From: Elymus sibiricus
Taxonomy: Eukaryota > Streptophyta > Magnoliopsida > Poales > Poaceae
Assembly (NCBI GenBank): GCA_039707655.1
Contig: CM077666.1
Location: forward strand, 287,049,166-287,113,165
Direction: 5' to 3'
Length of the DNA: 64,000 nucleotides
Position 1 is the first letter of the stretch. Each line of letters opens with the position of its first letter. The translations under genes and the position numbers were made by a program. Below, in pieces: positions 55,561-64,000 of the stretch. The notes beneath the pieces are model-generated. The model saw only the letters and a list, made by a program, of their open reading frames with translations. It was not told the origin of the DNA and did not search any database.

Positions 55561-57622
55561 AACTATGCATTATGCCTAGCTAGGGGCATTAAACAATAGC
55601 ACTTGTTGGGAGGCAATCCAATAGTTATCTTTATTTTTGCTTTCTCTTTTCTGTTTTTGTGTGATAACATGATTATTGCTACTGTAATAATTGTGTTTTT
55701 ATCTTTTAATTAGTGTTTGTGCCAAGTAAAGCCATTGTGATGATTTAAATGATAGTAAAGTTGATTCTATGCAAAAACAAAAAGTTTGCGCCCAGTGCTG
55801 GAACTTATATTCTGTACTGGAATGTGATAAAATTCTGAAACTTTTACACAGTGTGGAGTTACAAATTGTTTATGTTTTCCTAATTTTTCATAATTTTTTA
55901 AGTTACAGAAGTATGACTTTAATTCAGATCATTACAGACTATTCTGTTTTAGACAGATTCTATTTTTATTGCATAGTGTGCTTGTTTTGATAATGCTATG
56001 GATTATATCGGGGGGGGGGGGGGGTATAAGTCATGGGGAAGTCAGAATACAGTAGATATTATGCAAGAGCAATTATGAATCAATTTGTAACAGTACCTAA
56101 AGTGGATGATTGATTTATTATACTAACGGATCTCACGAAGTTTCTGTTGAATTTTGGTTTTCAAGTTTTGGGTGAGATCACGATGAATGAAGGAATAAGG
56201 AGCGGCAAGACCCTAAGCTTGGGGATGCCCAAGGCACCCCAAGGTAATATTCAAGGAAGACCCAAGCGTCTAAGCTTGGGGATGCCCCGAATGGCATCCC
56301 CTCTTTCGTCTACAATTCATCGGTATGTTACTTGGAGCTATATTTTTATTCATCACATGATATAAGTTTTACTTGGAGCGTCTTGTGCTATAGTTTTATT
56401 TTGTTTGCTTCTTAGTTTGCCACAATCATTCTTTGCTAGACACACCTTTTGATAGAGACACACACTCATCATGATTTATTAGAATACTCACTGTGCTTCG
56501 CTTATATCTTTTGAGTTATGCAGTTGCTCATGTGCTTCACTTATATCTTTAGAGCACGGTGGCGGTTATATTTTTATAGAAATCATTTGCACTCTCATGC
56601 TTCACTTATATCTTTTTGAGAGTCTTTTAAGAGGAAGTGGTAATTTGCACGGGTTATATGACTAGTCTAAAAATGATAGGTATATAAGAGTGGTATAATA
56701 AAAACTTTCATGTAGATCACTGAATAAGAAGCATATGACTTAATAATATTGATGTCATAATATGAAATGGTATTAGTCCATTATCATTAGTTAGTAGAAA
56801 TATCGAGATAAAGCTTGTTATGCACTACTCATTTAATTGTCGGTTATGGAATGACCGAGATGTTGGAGCATTTGTATTCCTCATTGAAATCCTTTGTGTT
56901 GCTTTAATCGGAGGCGCGCGATGGTTAACACCTACCAACCTCCTCCCTAGGAGCATGGGATAGTACTTTGCTTCAAGGGCTAATAGGCTTCGCAATAAAT
57001 ATTTGAGTTCTTTATGACTAATGTGAGTTTATGGATTAAAGCACTTCCACCTATCCACATTTTGCTAGCCTCTTCGGTACCGTGCATTGCCCGTTCTCAC
57101 CTCGAGAGTTGGTGCAAATTTCGCCAGCGCATCCAAACCCCGTGATATGACACTCTCTATCACACATAAGCATCATATATCCTTCCTCAAAACAGCCACC
57201 ATACCTACCTATCATGGCATTTCCATAGCCATTCCAAGATATGTTGCCATGCAACTTCCACCGTTACTAGTCACATGACTTGTGTGCTCATCATCATATT
57301 GCTTTGCATGATCATAGAGTGACATGATATTTGTGGCAAGGCCACCGTTCATCATTGTTATATATGTTCCGCTAGATCATTGCACATCCAGGTACACTGC
57401 CAGAGGCATTCATATAGATTCATATCCTTTTCAGTTTTATCGAGTTGTAAGTAAATAAAAGTGTGATGATCATCATTATTAGAGCATTGCCCAGTGAGGT
57501 AAATAATGATGGAGACTGATGAGTCCTCGAAAAAGTGGGGATGAGGTTCATGATATTGTTCTAAAAAATGAAAAGAAAATAAAAAATAAAAATGAGAGAA
57601 AAAGAGAGAAGGGGCAATGCTA
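55561..57622 (+). other. 3' noncoding region of the non-autonomous element
   Basis: About 2 kb, AT-rich, with no gene. It contains two GC hairpins (56221-56240 and 56278-56301), each preceded by CTAAGCTT, a homopolymer of 15 G (56010-56024), and repeated phrases around TGCTTCACTTATATCTTT (about 56530 and 56600). Confidence 0.6.
56010..56024 (+). repeat. G15 homopolymer
   Basis: Fifteen consecutive G bases in an AT-rich context; the length is likely to be uncertain in the assembly. Confidence 0.9.
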
Positions 57623-59186
57623 TGATACGTCTCCAACGTATCTATAATTTTTGATTGTTCCATGCTGTTATATTATCAATCTTGGATGTTTTTATATGCA
57701 TTTACAGCAATTATATATCATTTTGGAGACTAACCTATTAACTTAGTGCCCAGTGCCAGTTGCTGTTTTCTGCCCTGTTTTAGTTTTAAAGAAAATCAAT
57801 ACCAAACGAAGTCCAAATGCCACGAAACTTTTTGGAGATTTTTTTCTAGACAAGATAAACAGTAGAAGCTTTGGGAGAAGACCAGACGCCAGAGGAGGTG
57901 GCCACGAGCCACCAGGGCGCGCCTGGGGGGGGCAGGCACGCCCTGATGCCTCGTGGGCCCACCTCAGCTCCGTTTGACCTAATTCCACCACTATAAATTC
58001 AGAAAAAATCAGAAACCCTCAGGGGAGTCCACGAAATAATTTTTCCGCCACCGCAAGTTTCTGTTCTCGAGAGATCCCATCTGGAGGCCTTCTCCGGTAC
58101 TCCGCCGGAGGGGGAATCGATCACGGAGGGGCTCTACATCAACCTTGCTGCCCTTCCGATGATGCGTGAGTAGTTTACCACAGACCTTCGGGTCCATAGT
58201 TAGTAGCTAGATGGCTTCTTCTCCCTTTCTGATCTTCAATGCAATGTTCTCCTCGATGTTCTTGGAGTTCTATCCGATGTAATCACTTTTTGCGGTGAGT
58301 TTGTTGGGATCCAATGAATTGTGAGTTTATGATCAGATTATCCATGAATATTATTTGAGTCTTTTCTGATCTCTTTTATGCATGATTATTATAGCTTCGT
58401 ATTTCTTCTCCGATCTATTGATTTGGTTTGGCCAACTAGATTGTTTTATCTTGCCATGGGAAGAGGTGCTTTGTAATGGGTTCGATCTTGCGGTGCTCAA
58501 TCCCAGTGACAGAAAGGTACATGACACGTATGTATCGTTGCTATTAAGGGTAAAAAGATGGGGTTTATTCATACGTGAGTTTATCTTGTCTACATCATGT
58601 CATCGTTCTTAAGGCGTTACTTCGTTCTTTATGGACTTAATACACTAGATGCATGGTGGATAGCGGTCGATGTGTGGAGTAATAGTAGTAGATGCAGGCA
58701 GGAGTCGGTCTACTTGTCTCGGACGTGATGCCTATATACATGATCATTGCCTTGGATATCGTCATGATTATTTTCTTTTCTATCAATTGCCCAACAGTAA
58801 TTTGTCTACCCACCGTATGCTATTTTCTTGAGAGAAGTCTCTAGTGAAAACTATGGCCCCCGGGTCTATCTAAATCATATTACTAAAACCCTAAAAATAT
58901 TGCTGTCATTTTCTTTTATTTATTTTATTTTGTATTTTTGTTTCAATCTATCTATCTATCACATACAATTTAATCTTGCAATTGACCACCGAGGGATTGA
59001 CAACCCCTCGTTTGCGTTGGGTGCAAGGATTTGTTGTTTTGTGTGCAGGTGCTGCTAACGAGGTGTTGCGTGATTCTCCTACTGGTTCGATAACCTTGGT
59101 TTCATAACTGAGGGAAATACTTATCTCTACAATGCTGCATCATCCCTTCCTCTTTGGGGAAAATACCAACGCAAGCTACAAGTAGA
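57623..59186 (+). repeat. LTR of the Athila-like element
   Basis: About 1564 bp from TGATACGTCTCCAACG to CTACAAGTAGAA. The expected CA end is mutated or shifted, so the boundary at 59186 is approximate. TATAAAT is at 57992-57998 and a GC hairpin at 57902-57956. Confidence 0.8.
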
Positions 59187-59198
59187 AGTAAGAATTTC

Positions 59199-59215
59199 TG
59201 GCGCCGTTGCCGGGG
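59199..59215 (+). other. primer-binding site (tRNA-Asp type)
   Basis: TGGCGCCGTTGCCGGGG, identical to the minus-strand site at 31794-31810. Confidence 0.85.
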
Positions 59216-59391
59216 AGACATCATCAACATCTATCAAGTAGCTTTGCATAAACTCTCATCTCCTTGCATTTACTTTATTTGCCTCTCATTTTCATCTTGC
59301 CCACTTCTAAAATGTTTTTACAAAAATACAAAAATATTTTCCGTTTGCCTTTTTCTCGTTTGCTTGTTTGTTATCTTGTTTGCGTAGTCAC

Positions 59392-60239
59392 GATGTCTCA
59401 AGAAAATACAAAATTGTTGATTTTTCCAATACTAATAATAATGATTTTATTAGTATTCCGATTGCTCCTCCCGCCGCTAGTGTGGAGACTTGTGATATTA
59501 ATGCCGCTTTGCTAAATCTTGTTATGAAAGAACAATTTTTCGGTAGTCCTAATGAAGATGTTGAATCCCATCTTAACACTTTCGTAGATTTGTGTGACAT
59601 GCAAAAGAAAAAAGATGTGGATAATGATATTGTGAAATTAAATTATTCCCGTTCTCATTGCGGGATCGTGCAAAAATTTGGTTCTCATCTTTACCATGAA
59701 ATAGTATCGATTCTTGGGATAGGTGTAAAGATGCTTTTATTACCAAGTATTTTCCTCCCGCGAAAATTATTTCTCTTAGAAATCAAATTATGAATTTCAA
59801 GCAACTTGATCATGAACATGTTGCCCAATCTTGGGAGAGGATGAAATTAATGATAAGAAATTGCCCTACTCATGGTTTAAATTTATGGATGATCATACAA
59901 AATTTTTATGCGGGATTGAATTTTGTTTCTAGAAATCTTTTAGATTCCGCCGCAGGTGGTACTTTTATGGTAATTACTTTGGGAGAAGCTACTAAATTGC
60001 TTGATAATATTATGGCAAATTATTCTCAATGGCATACTGAAAGAACTCCTGCTAGTAAAAAAATGAATTCTATTGAAGAAATTAGTACTTTGAGTGATAA
60101 AGTCCATGCACTTATGAAATTGGTTGCTAGTAAAAATATTCATGTTGATCCTAATGATGTGCCATTGTCCACTTTGATTGAGCAAAATAATGATCCCATA
60201 GATGTGAATTTTGTCTCGCGAAACAATTTCAATACGTGA
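59392..60239 (+). pseudogene. Athila-like gag (broken)
   Basis: Begins MSQENTKLL at the ATG at 59392. After a shift the frame reads NTNNNDFISIPIAPPAASVE, NLVMKEQFFGSPNEDVESHLN, then after further shifts MNFKQLDHEHVAQSWERMKL and GEATKLLDNIMANYSQWHTE. At least three frameshifts. Compared with the copy at 30517-31630, the Asn-rich linker and charged helix are deleted after 60235. Confidence 0.82.
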
Positions 60240-60324
60240 TTGGTGTTTCATCTATTTATTCTTTGTTTAGCAATATAAAATTGCTAAAAGTGGGTTTGGA
60301 GAGGTAAAAACTTTAAATAGCGAT

Positions 60325-60970
60325 GTGCCCACTCTCTTGGACTACAAAGATTTTAATTATGATAATTGTTATTTGATTGAGTGCATTTCTTTGTTACAAT
60401 CCATGTTAAATTCACCCAACGCTTATGAGCAAAACAAGGCTTTTACTAAACAGATCGTAGAAGCAATGATGAAGGCGTTAGAAGAAAAGTTAGAACTAGA
60501 AGTTTCAATTCCTAGAAAATTATATGATGAATGGGAACCCACCATTAAAGTTAAAATTAAAAATTATGAGTGCAATGCTTTATGTGATTTGGGTGCTAGC
60601 GTTTCCACAATTCCAAAATCTTTATGTGATGTGCTAGGTTTCACCAATATAGATGAATGTTCTCTTAATTTGCACTTGACGGATTCTACTATTAAAAAGC
60701 CTTTGGGTAGAATTAATGATGTTCTTATTCTTGCAAATAGGAACTATGTGCCCGTTGATTTTATTGTTCTTGATATTGAATGCAATTCTTCTTGCCCCAT
60801 AATACTTGGTAGACCGTTCCTACGAACCATAGGTGCCGTTATTGACATGAAAGAAGGGAATATAAAATTTCAACTTCCATTAAAAAATGGTATGGAACAT
60901 TTCCGTAGGAAGAGATATAAGTGTATGAAATTTTCTTCCATACCATATGAAATTTTGCCATGCATCTGTG
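60325..60970 (+). pseudogene. Athila-like protease region (truncated)
   Basis: Contains QNKAFTKQIVEAMMKALEEK, LYDEWEPTIKVKIKNYECNA, the active-site stretch LCDLGASVSTIPKSLCDVLGF, and the C-terminal signature CPIILGRPFLRTIGAVIDMK. The open frame continues to 61065, but past about 60990 it is sequence of the next element. No RT follows. Confidence 0.82.
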
Positions 60971-61410
60971 TTGCATTGTTTGCTTTTATTTATTGTTTCT
61001 TCCCCCCTCTTCTCTCCGGTAGACCCCGAAACCGACGCTGTTGCCGAGTACGACTACGCCCCTGACGACCAGACCATTTCATCAGAGCTTCCAGGCAAGC
61101 AAACCCCCTTGACCATTCCTATATCACCTATTCCTTCTCCCCCGTGCTTGCATTAGAATTTGCTATTGTAATTGATTGCTCCTATTCTGATGCATAGCCT
61201 GTTTTTGTATCCTACTGTTGTTACTTTACCTGTCATCCTAAACTGCTTAGAATAGGTTGGTTAGTGATCCATCAGTGACCCCTCACCCTTGTCCATGTTG
61301 CCCCGCTTTGTTACCAGTGCCTCGATCATTGTGATCGATGTGCAGAGACCGACACATCACCGCACATCCCCCCTTAGTTGTATGACTCTGCAGGGCTACT
61401 ATCGAGTGCC

Positions 61411-61614
61411 GAGGGTGATACCTCGTACTGCACTCCTGATGATATCCCTATAGTATAGCACATTGATGGTGATTGCAGAGGGTGATTCCTCGCTCTCCCC
61501 TTCTCGATGATGACTCTGTCGTGCAATCCCTCAAGTGGGGACCATCAAGGGTGATTCCTCCTGGTTCTCCTTGACGGATTACATCGAGTAGGAATCCATC
61601 GAGGGTGATTCCTC
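61411..61614 (+). repeat. four spaced copies of GAGGGTGATTCCTC
   Basis: Copies are at 61411-61424 (ATACCTC variant), 61478-61491, 61547-61560 (AAGG variant) and 61601-61614, spaced 54-69 bp. Each has GAGG and CCTC in inverted positions, so each can form a small stem. Confidence 0.75.
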
Positions 61615-62684
61615 AGGTTCCCCTTGACGTTATGGACACACGGTTACCATGACTTTTACCTCATACATTTGTTGCAGGCGGGTCGACCCCGAGGGGTATC
61701 GGCGAGAAATGTGGAGTCGGGTTGACCTGGAGGGTACCCGCGAGATAATTACGAGGCGCAGCCGGGCAGGCGGAGACCGCCCTAGAGAGGGATGGGCCTG
61801 ACCCTTGTTGCACTTCCTCGAGACGGGGCAACAGGAGTACTGATCGTCACGGCGAGCTCCCAACACACTAATGGATTTGGGTATTTGATCTGAGTTGGCC
61901 GCTGGCCTATACGCACTACCACCACGTGGGATAATGGTTTAATGGGGCCCGCTATGTCGTACGTTCCTTCTGAAAGCGAGCCAGATGTCACAGTTCAGAG
62001 ATGCGGGCTGATTGTTGGGGTGAGCTGGTTACGTCTGTGGTGTTTCCACAGTCGCGCTTGGACCCCGGCCAGTCTCGCAACGTGCAGGAGTGCAGAGGGC
62101 AATGGGCCCAAGACCCCTTCGCACTTAGGATTTAGACTGGCGTGTTGACCTCTCTGGAGAGTCTAGGTTGGTCTACGGCGTGTCTATTACCTGAGGCCGG
62201 GTATTACCCAGCAAGTGTGTCTGGCCAGATGTAATCGAGCGTGTTGGGTAACAGTTGTGCACCCCTGCAGGGAAGTTATCTATTCGAATAGCCGTGTCCA
62301 CGGTAACAGGACGCTCAGTGTTGTATCCCGATCTACTACAACTTGAACTGAATACATGTTACTTTAACTGTAAGCTCCGGGATCACTTTCTCGCAGGGAG
62401 TCGAGGAAGGATCTCTGGGCTTTGCTATTACATGCTTGATACTTTATATTATGCTAATCTACACTCTTCTAATGCTGCAAGACGCTGCAAGATGCTAGTC
62501 TTCGATAGGCTAGGCCTTCCCCTCCATTCTGGCATTTCTGCAGTGTAGTCCACAGATACAACCCCTTCCTTTAATACCAATGCATAACTAGCATAGTTCT
62601 GATGTAAGTCTTGCGAGTACTTTGGATGAGTACTCACGGTTGCTTTGCTACCTCTTTTTCCCCATACCCGATTACTACGATTAG

Positions 62685-62776
62685 ATGACGGAGCCCAGGA
62701 TTCAGCTGCTACCACCGACGACTACTACTACTACCCTACTGGTGGAGCCTACTATTACGTGGAGACCGACGACTAG
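62685..62776 (+). other. Tyr/Asp-rich short open stretch in the long LTR
   Basis: One frame reads DDGAQDSAATTDDYYYYPTG, then GAYYYVETDD and a stop at 62776. It has no ATG of its own, so it would be the last exon of a spliced transcript. Unrecognised. Confidence 0.3.
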
Positions 62777-63085
62777 GAGTAGATAGGAGGTTCCCAGGTA
62801 GGAGGCCTGCGCCTTTTCGATCATGTCGTTGTTTTGCTCAACCTTCTTAAGGCAGCCTTGTTTAACTTATGTCTGTACTCAGATATCTGATGCTTCCGTT
62901 GATGCTTGTATGACTCGAGCTTATGTATTCGAGCCCTCGAGGCCCCTGGCTTGTAATATAAAGCTTGTATGACTTTTATTTGTGTTTAGAGTTGTGTTGT
63001 GATATCTTCCCGTGAGTCCTTAGGCTTGATCGTGTGCATTTCCGTGTATGATTAGTGCACGATTAAGTCGGGGGGCGTCACAAGT

Positions 63086-63097
63086 TGGTATCAGAGC
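63086..63097 (+). other. primer-binding site (initiator tRNA-Met) of the long-LTR element
   Basis: TGGTATCAGAGC, 3 bp after the LTR end at 63082. Confidence 0.8.
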
Positions 63098-63412
63098 CGA
63101 CTGCCTGTTGGAACCCCCTTTCCAACTCCTTGGCTGAAGTTGAGTCTAGTCTTTCAAAAACTATTTTACTAACATCGTTGTGTGGCCTAAGGGCCCACAT
63201 CGCAAATGGATTGGATTAGGATCTTTTATTCCTGTTCCTTACTCTGGGATTCTATTCTCTCTTCTATTCGGGTTAAAATTTTACTAACTCCGACTCTAGG
63301 TTCTCGTGATCATGTCCACCCAGAGCTTGATTATCTGCGATTACCTCTTTGAAGACATAGTACACAATTCAAGCACCATCATTTGACAACTTTGAAATTT
63401 CCTCTGTTTCAG

Positions 63413-64000
63413 ATGGATCGCTTGTTTCCGCCGCGCCCTTGACGCAGCTTGTACTTCGGACTTGGGCTCGTGATGCCCCTGGTTTTCCAGCTATCCTGAT
63501 CGCCCTCCTGACCAGACTGGGCTACCGCTGGTACCCCGAGTACATGGTTTACGAGGATTTCCGCTAGTTCAACCAGGAGCAGTACCATGCTGATGTTCTT
63601 ATCTTTGATCAGCGGGACGACTCCGTCACTGAGTTACAGACTTTTCACGGTATCGGCATGACGATTGATATGGCAGTCCATGACGCTGCCCATTCTGCTG
63701 TCGCACGTCTTCGTGACGAGCTTAGTCGCTTGGATGACTCAGAGTTCCGATACATCCCGTATGCCCCTGCTGGAGATGATACCGGATACTACACAACTGT
63801 CTGTGCCCCTTACGAGCGACGTTGATACGACCCGCAGGTTTTGATTTAGTGCACTCAGGCTCTGGATCGCACTGCCCGAGCTCTTGCCGTCGCGCTGTAC
63901 GCCACTCGCGCACGTCTCTACGAGGCTATGACACAGTTGCTACCAGCTGTCCGGACAGGGATACATCCAGAGTACATCCTTTACCCGCGCAGGACTCAGA
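63413..64000 (+). pseudogene. decayed ORF of the long-LTR element, unknown protein
   Basis: After an ATG at 63413 (MDRLFPPRP) and an apparent one-base loss near 63440, a single frame runs to the window end with only three stops (63565, 63823 and 63847). It reads LTQLVLRTWARDAPGFPAI, TRLGYRWYPEYMVYEDF, QEQYHADVLIFDQRDDS, EFRYIPYAPAGDDTGYYTTV and LDRTARALAVALYATRARLYE. It does not look like gag, pol or env known to me; I have the impression that similar hypothetical proteins are repeated in Triticeae. It continues past the window. Confidence 0.55.

Larger units (their letters stand above)
52939..57622 (+). mobile_element. Gypsy-type non-autonomous element with an unfamiliar ORF (Athila-like LTR)
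   Basis: 5' LTR 52939-54510, primer site 54522-54538, ORF 54673-55560 and a 2 kb noncoding 3' region. The next LTR (57623) is only about 80% similar by eye, and the sequence before it does not look like this family's usual LTR-proximal polypurine end. I therefore read 57623 onward as a second element inserted into this one; the alternative, an old element with diverged LTRs, is not excluded. No gag or pol is present. Confidence 0.7.
57623..60990 (+). mobile_element. Athila-like Gypsy, 5' LTR through protease, truncated
   Basis: 5' LTR 57623-59186, primer site 59199-59215, then broken gag (59392-60239) and protease (60325 to about 60970). The sequence changes near 60990 to a GC-richer stretch that belongs to the following long-LTR element, so RT and integrase are lost. 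The left flank GCTA/TGCTA could be part of a duplication, but the right end is gone. The proteins are homologous to those at 29920-31630. Confidence 0.78.
60991..63082 (+). mobile_element. long LTR (5'-truncated) of a Gypsy/LARD-like element
   Basis: The right end is GGGGGCGTCACA (63071-63082), the mirror of the TGTGACGCCCCC start expected for such LTRs, and a primer site follows at once. No TGTGACGCC start is found, so the LTR's 5' end is missing. The content includes a recurring GAGGGTGATTCCTC motif (61411-61614), several coding-like islands (around 61020-61100 and 62685-62776) and no recognisable domain. The family is uncertain; a very long LTR with coding-like islands recalls large LARD-type elements. 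Confidence 0.6.

Noticed and set aside
52939..59186. A single element with LTRs at 52939-54510 and 57623-59186
   Set aside because: The LTRs are only about 80% alike by eye, and a primer site and gag follow the second LTR. Two separate elements fit better, though an old single element is not fully excluded.

Overview
This window is a plant nuclear chromosome segment, almost certainly from a Triticeae grass (wheat, goatgrass, barley or rye group). The evidence is the set of retrotransposons: Copia elements whose 1.7-1.8 kb LTRs read TGTTGGAAATATGCCCTAGA on the minus strand (the Angela/WIS/BARE1 group), Athila-like Gypsy elements whose LTRs begin TGATA(C/T)GTC and whose primer sites match tRNA-Asp, and Gypsy elements with long GC-rich LTRs. 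Two intron-containing host genes sit in a low-copy island. No rRNA, tRNA or CRISPR array was seen. Family names come from recognition, not from a search.

Layout. (1) 1-16663 is a nested stack on the minus strand. An Athila-like Gypsy (9837-16663) is interrupted by a Copia (5276-9836). That Copia is interrupted by a long-LTR element (2786-5275), which is interrupted in turn by another Copia (1-2785). All four continue left of the window. (2) 16664-29919 is the gene island. It holds a DNA element with a decayed gene (16664-17782), a small transposon carrying a gene fragment (17809-19229), a spliced gene for a twin-CX9C (CHCH-type) protein on the minus strand (19570-22861), and the gene for 60S acidic ribosomal protein P2 on the plus strand (CDS 24365-25192). 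The two host genes are head to head around a short promoter region with Site II and telo-box motifs. Beyond them are an inverted-repeat element packed with an AGTTGCCTA motif (26158-28085), a Stowaway-like MITE and an RNase H-like LINE remnant. (3) 29920-51966 is a second nest. An Athila-like element on the minus strand has a Gypsy without pol inserted in its 5' LTR (32485-51058, TSD GCCCC). That Gypsy contains a complete Copia (37098-46047, TSD GCTCG). (4) 51967-64000 is a mosaic of Gypsy pieces: a short LTR end, a pol fragment, an element encoding an unfamiliar protein (from 52939), an Athila-like element apparently inserted into it (from 57623), and part of another long-LTR element with a decayed ORF (to the window end).

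Most transposon genes are broken by stops or frameshifts. The most intact is the Copia at 37098-46047, whose polyprotein has one frameshift. The most unusual content is a five-exon antisense gene inside the pol-less Gypsy, with all splice phases consistent, and a GC-rich hairpin that recurs about 275 bp from the start of four different Athila-like LTRs with paired base changes in its arms.
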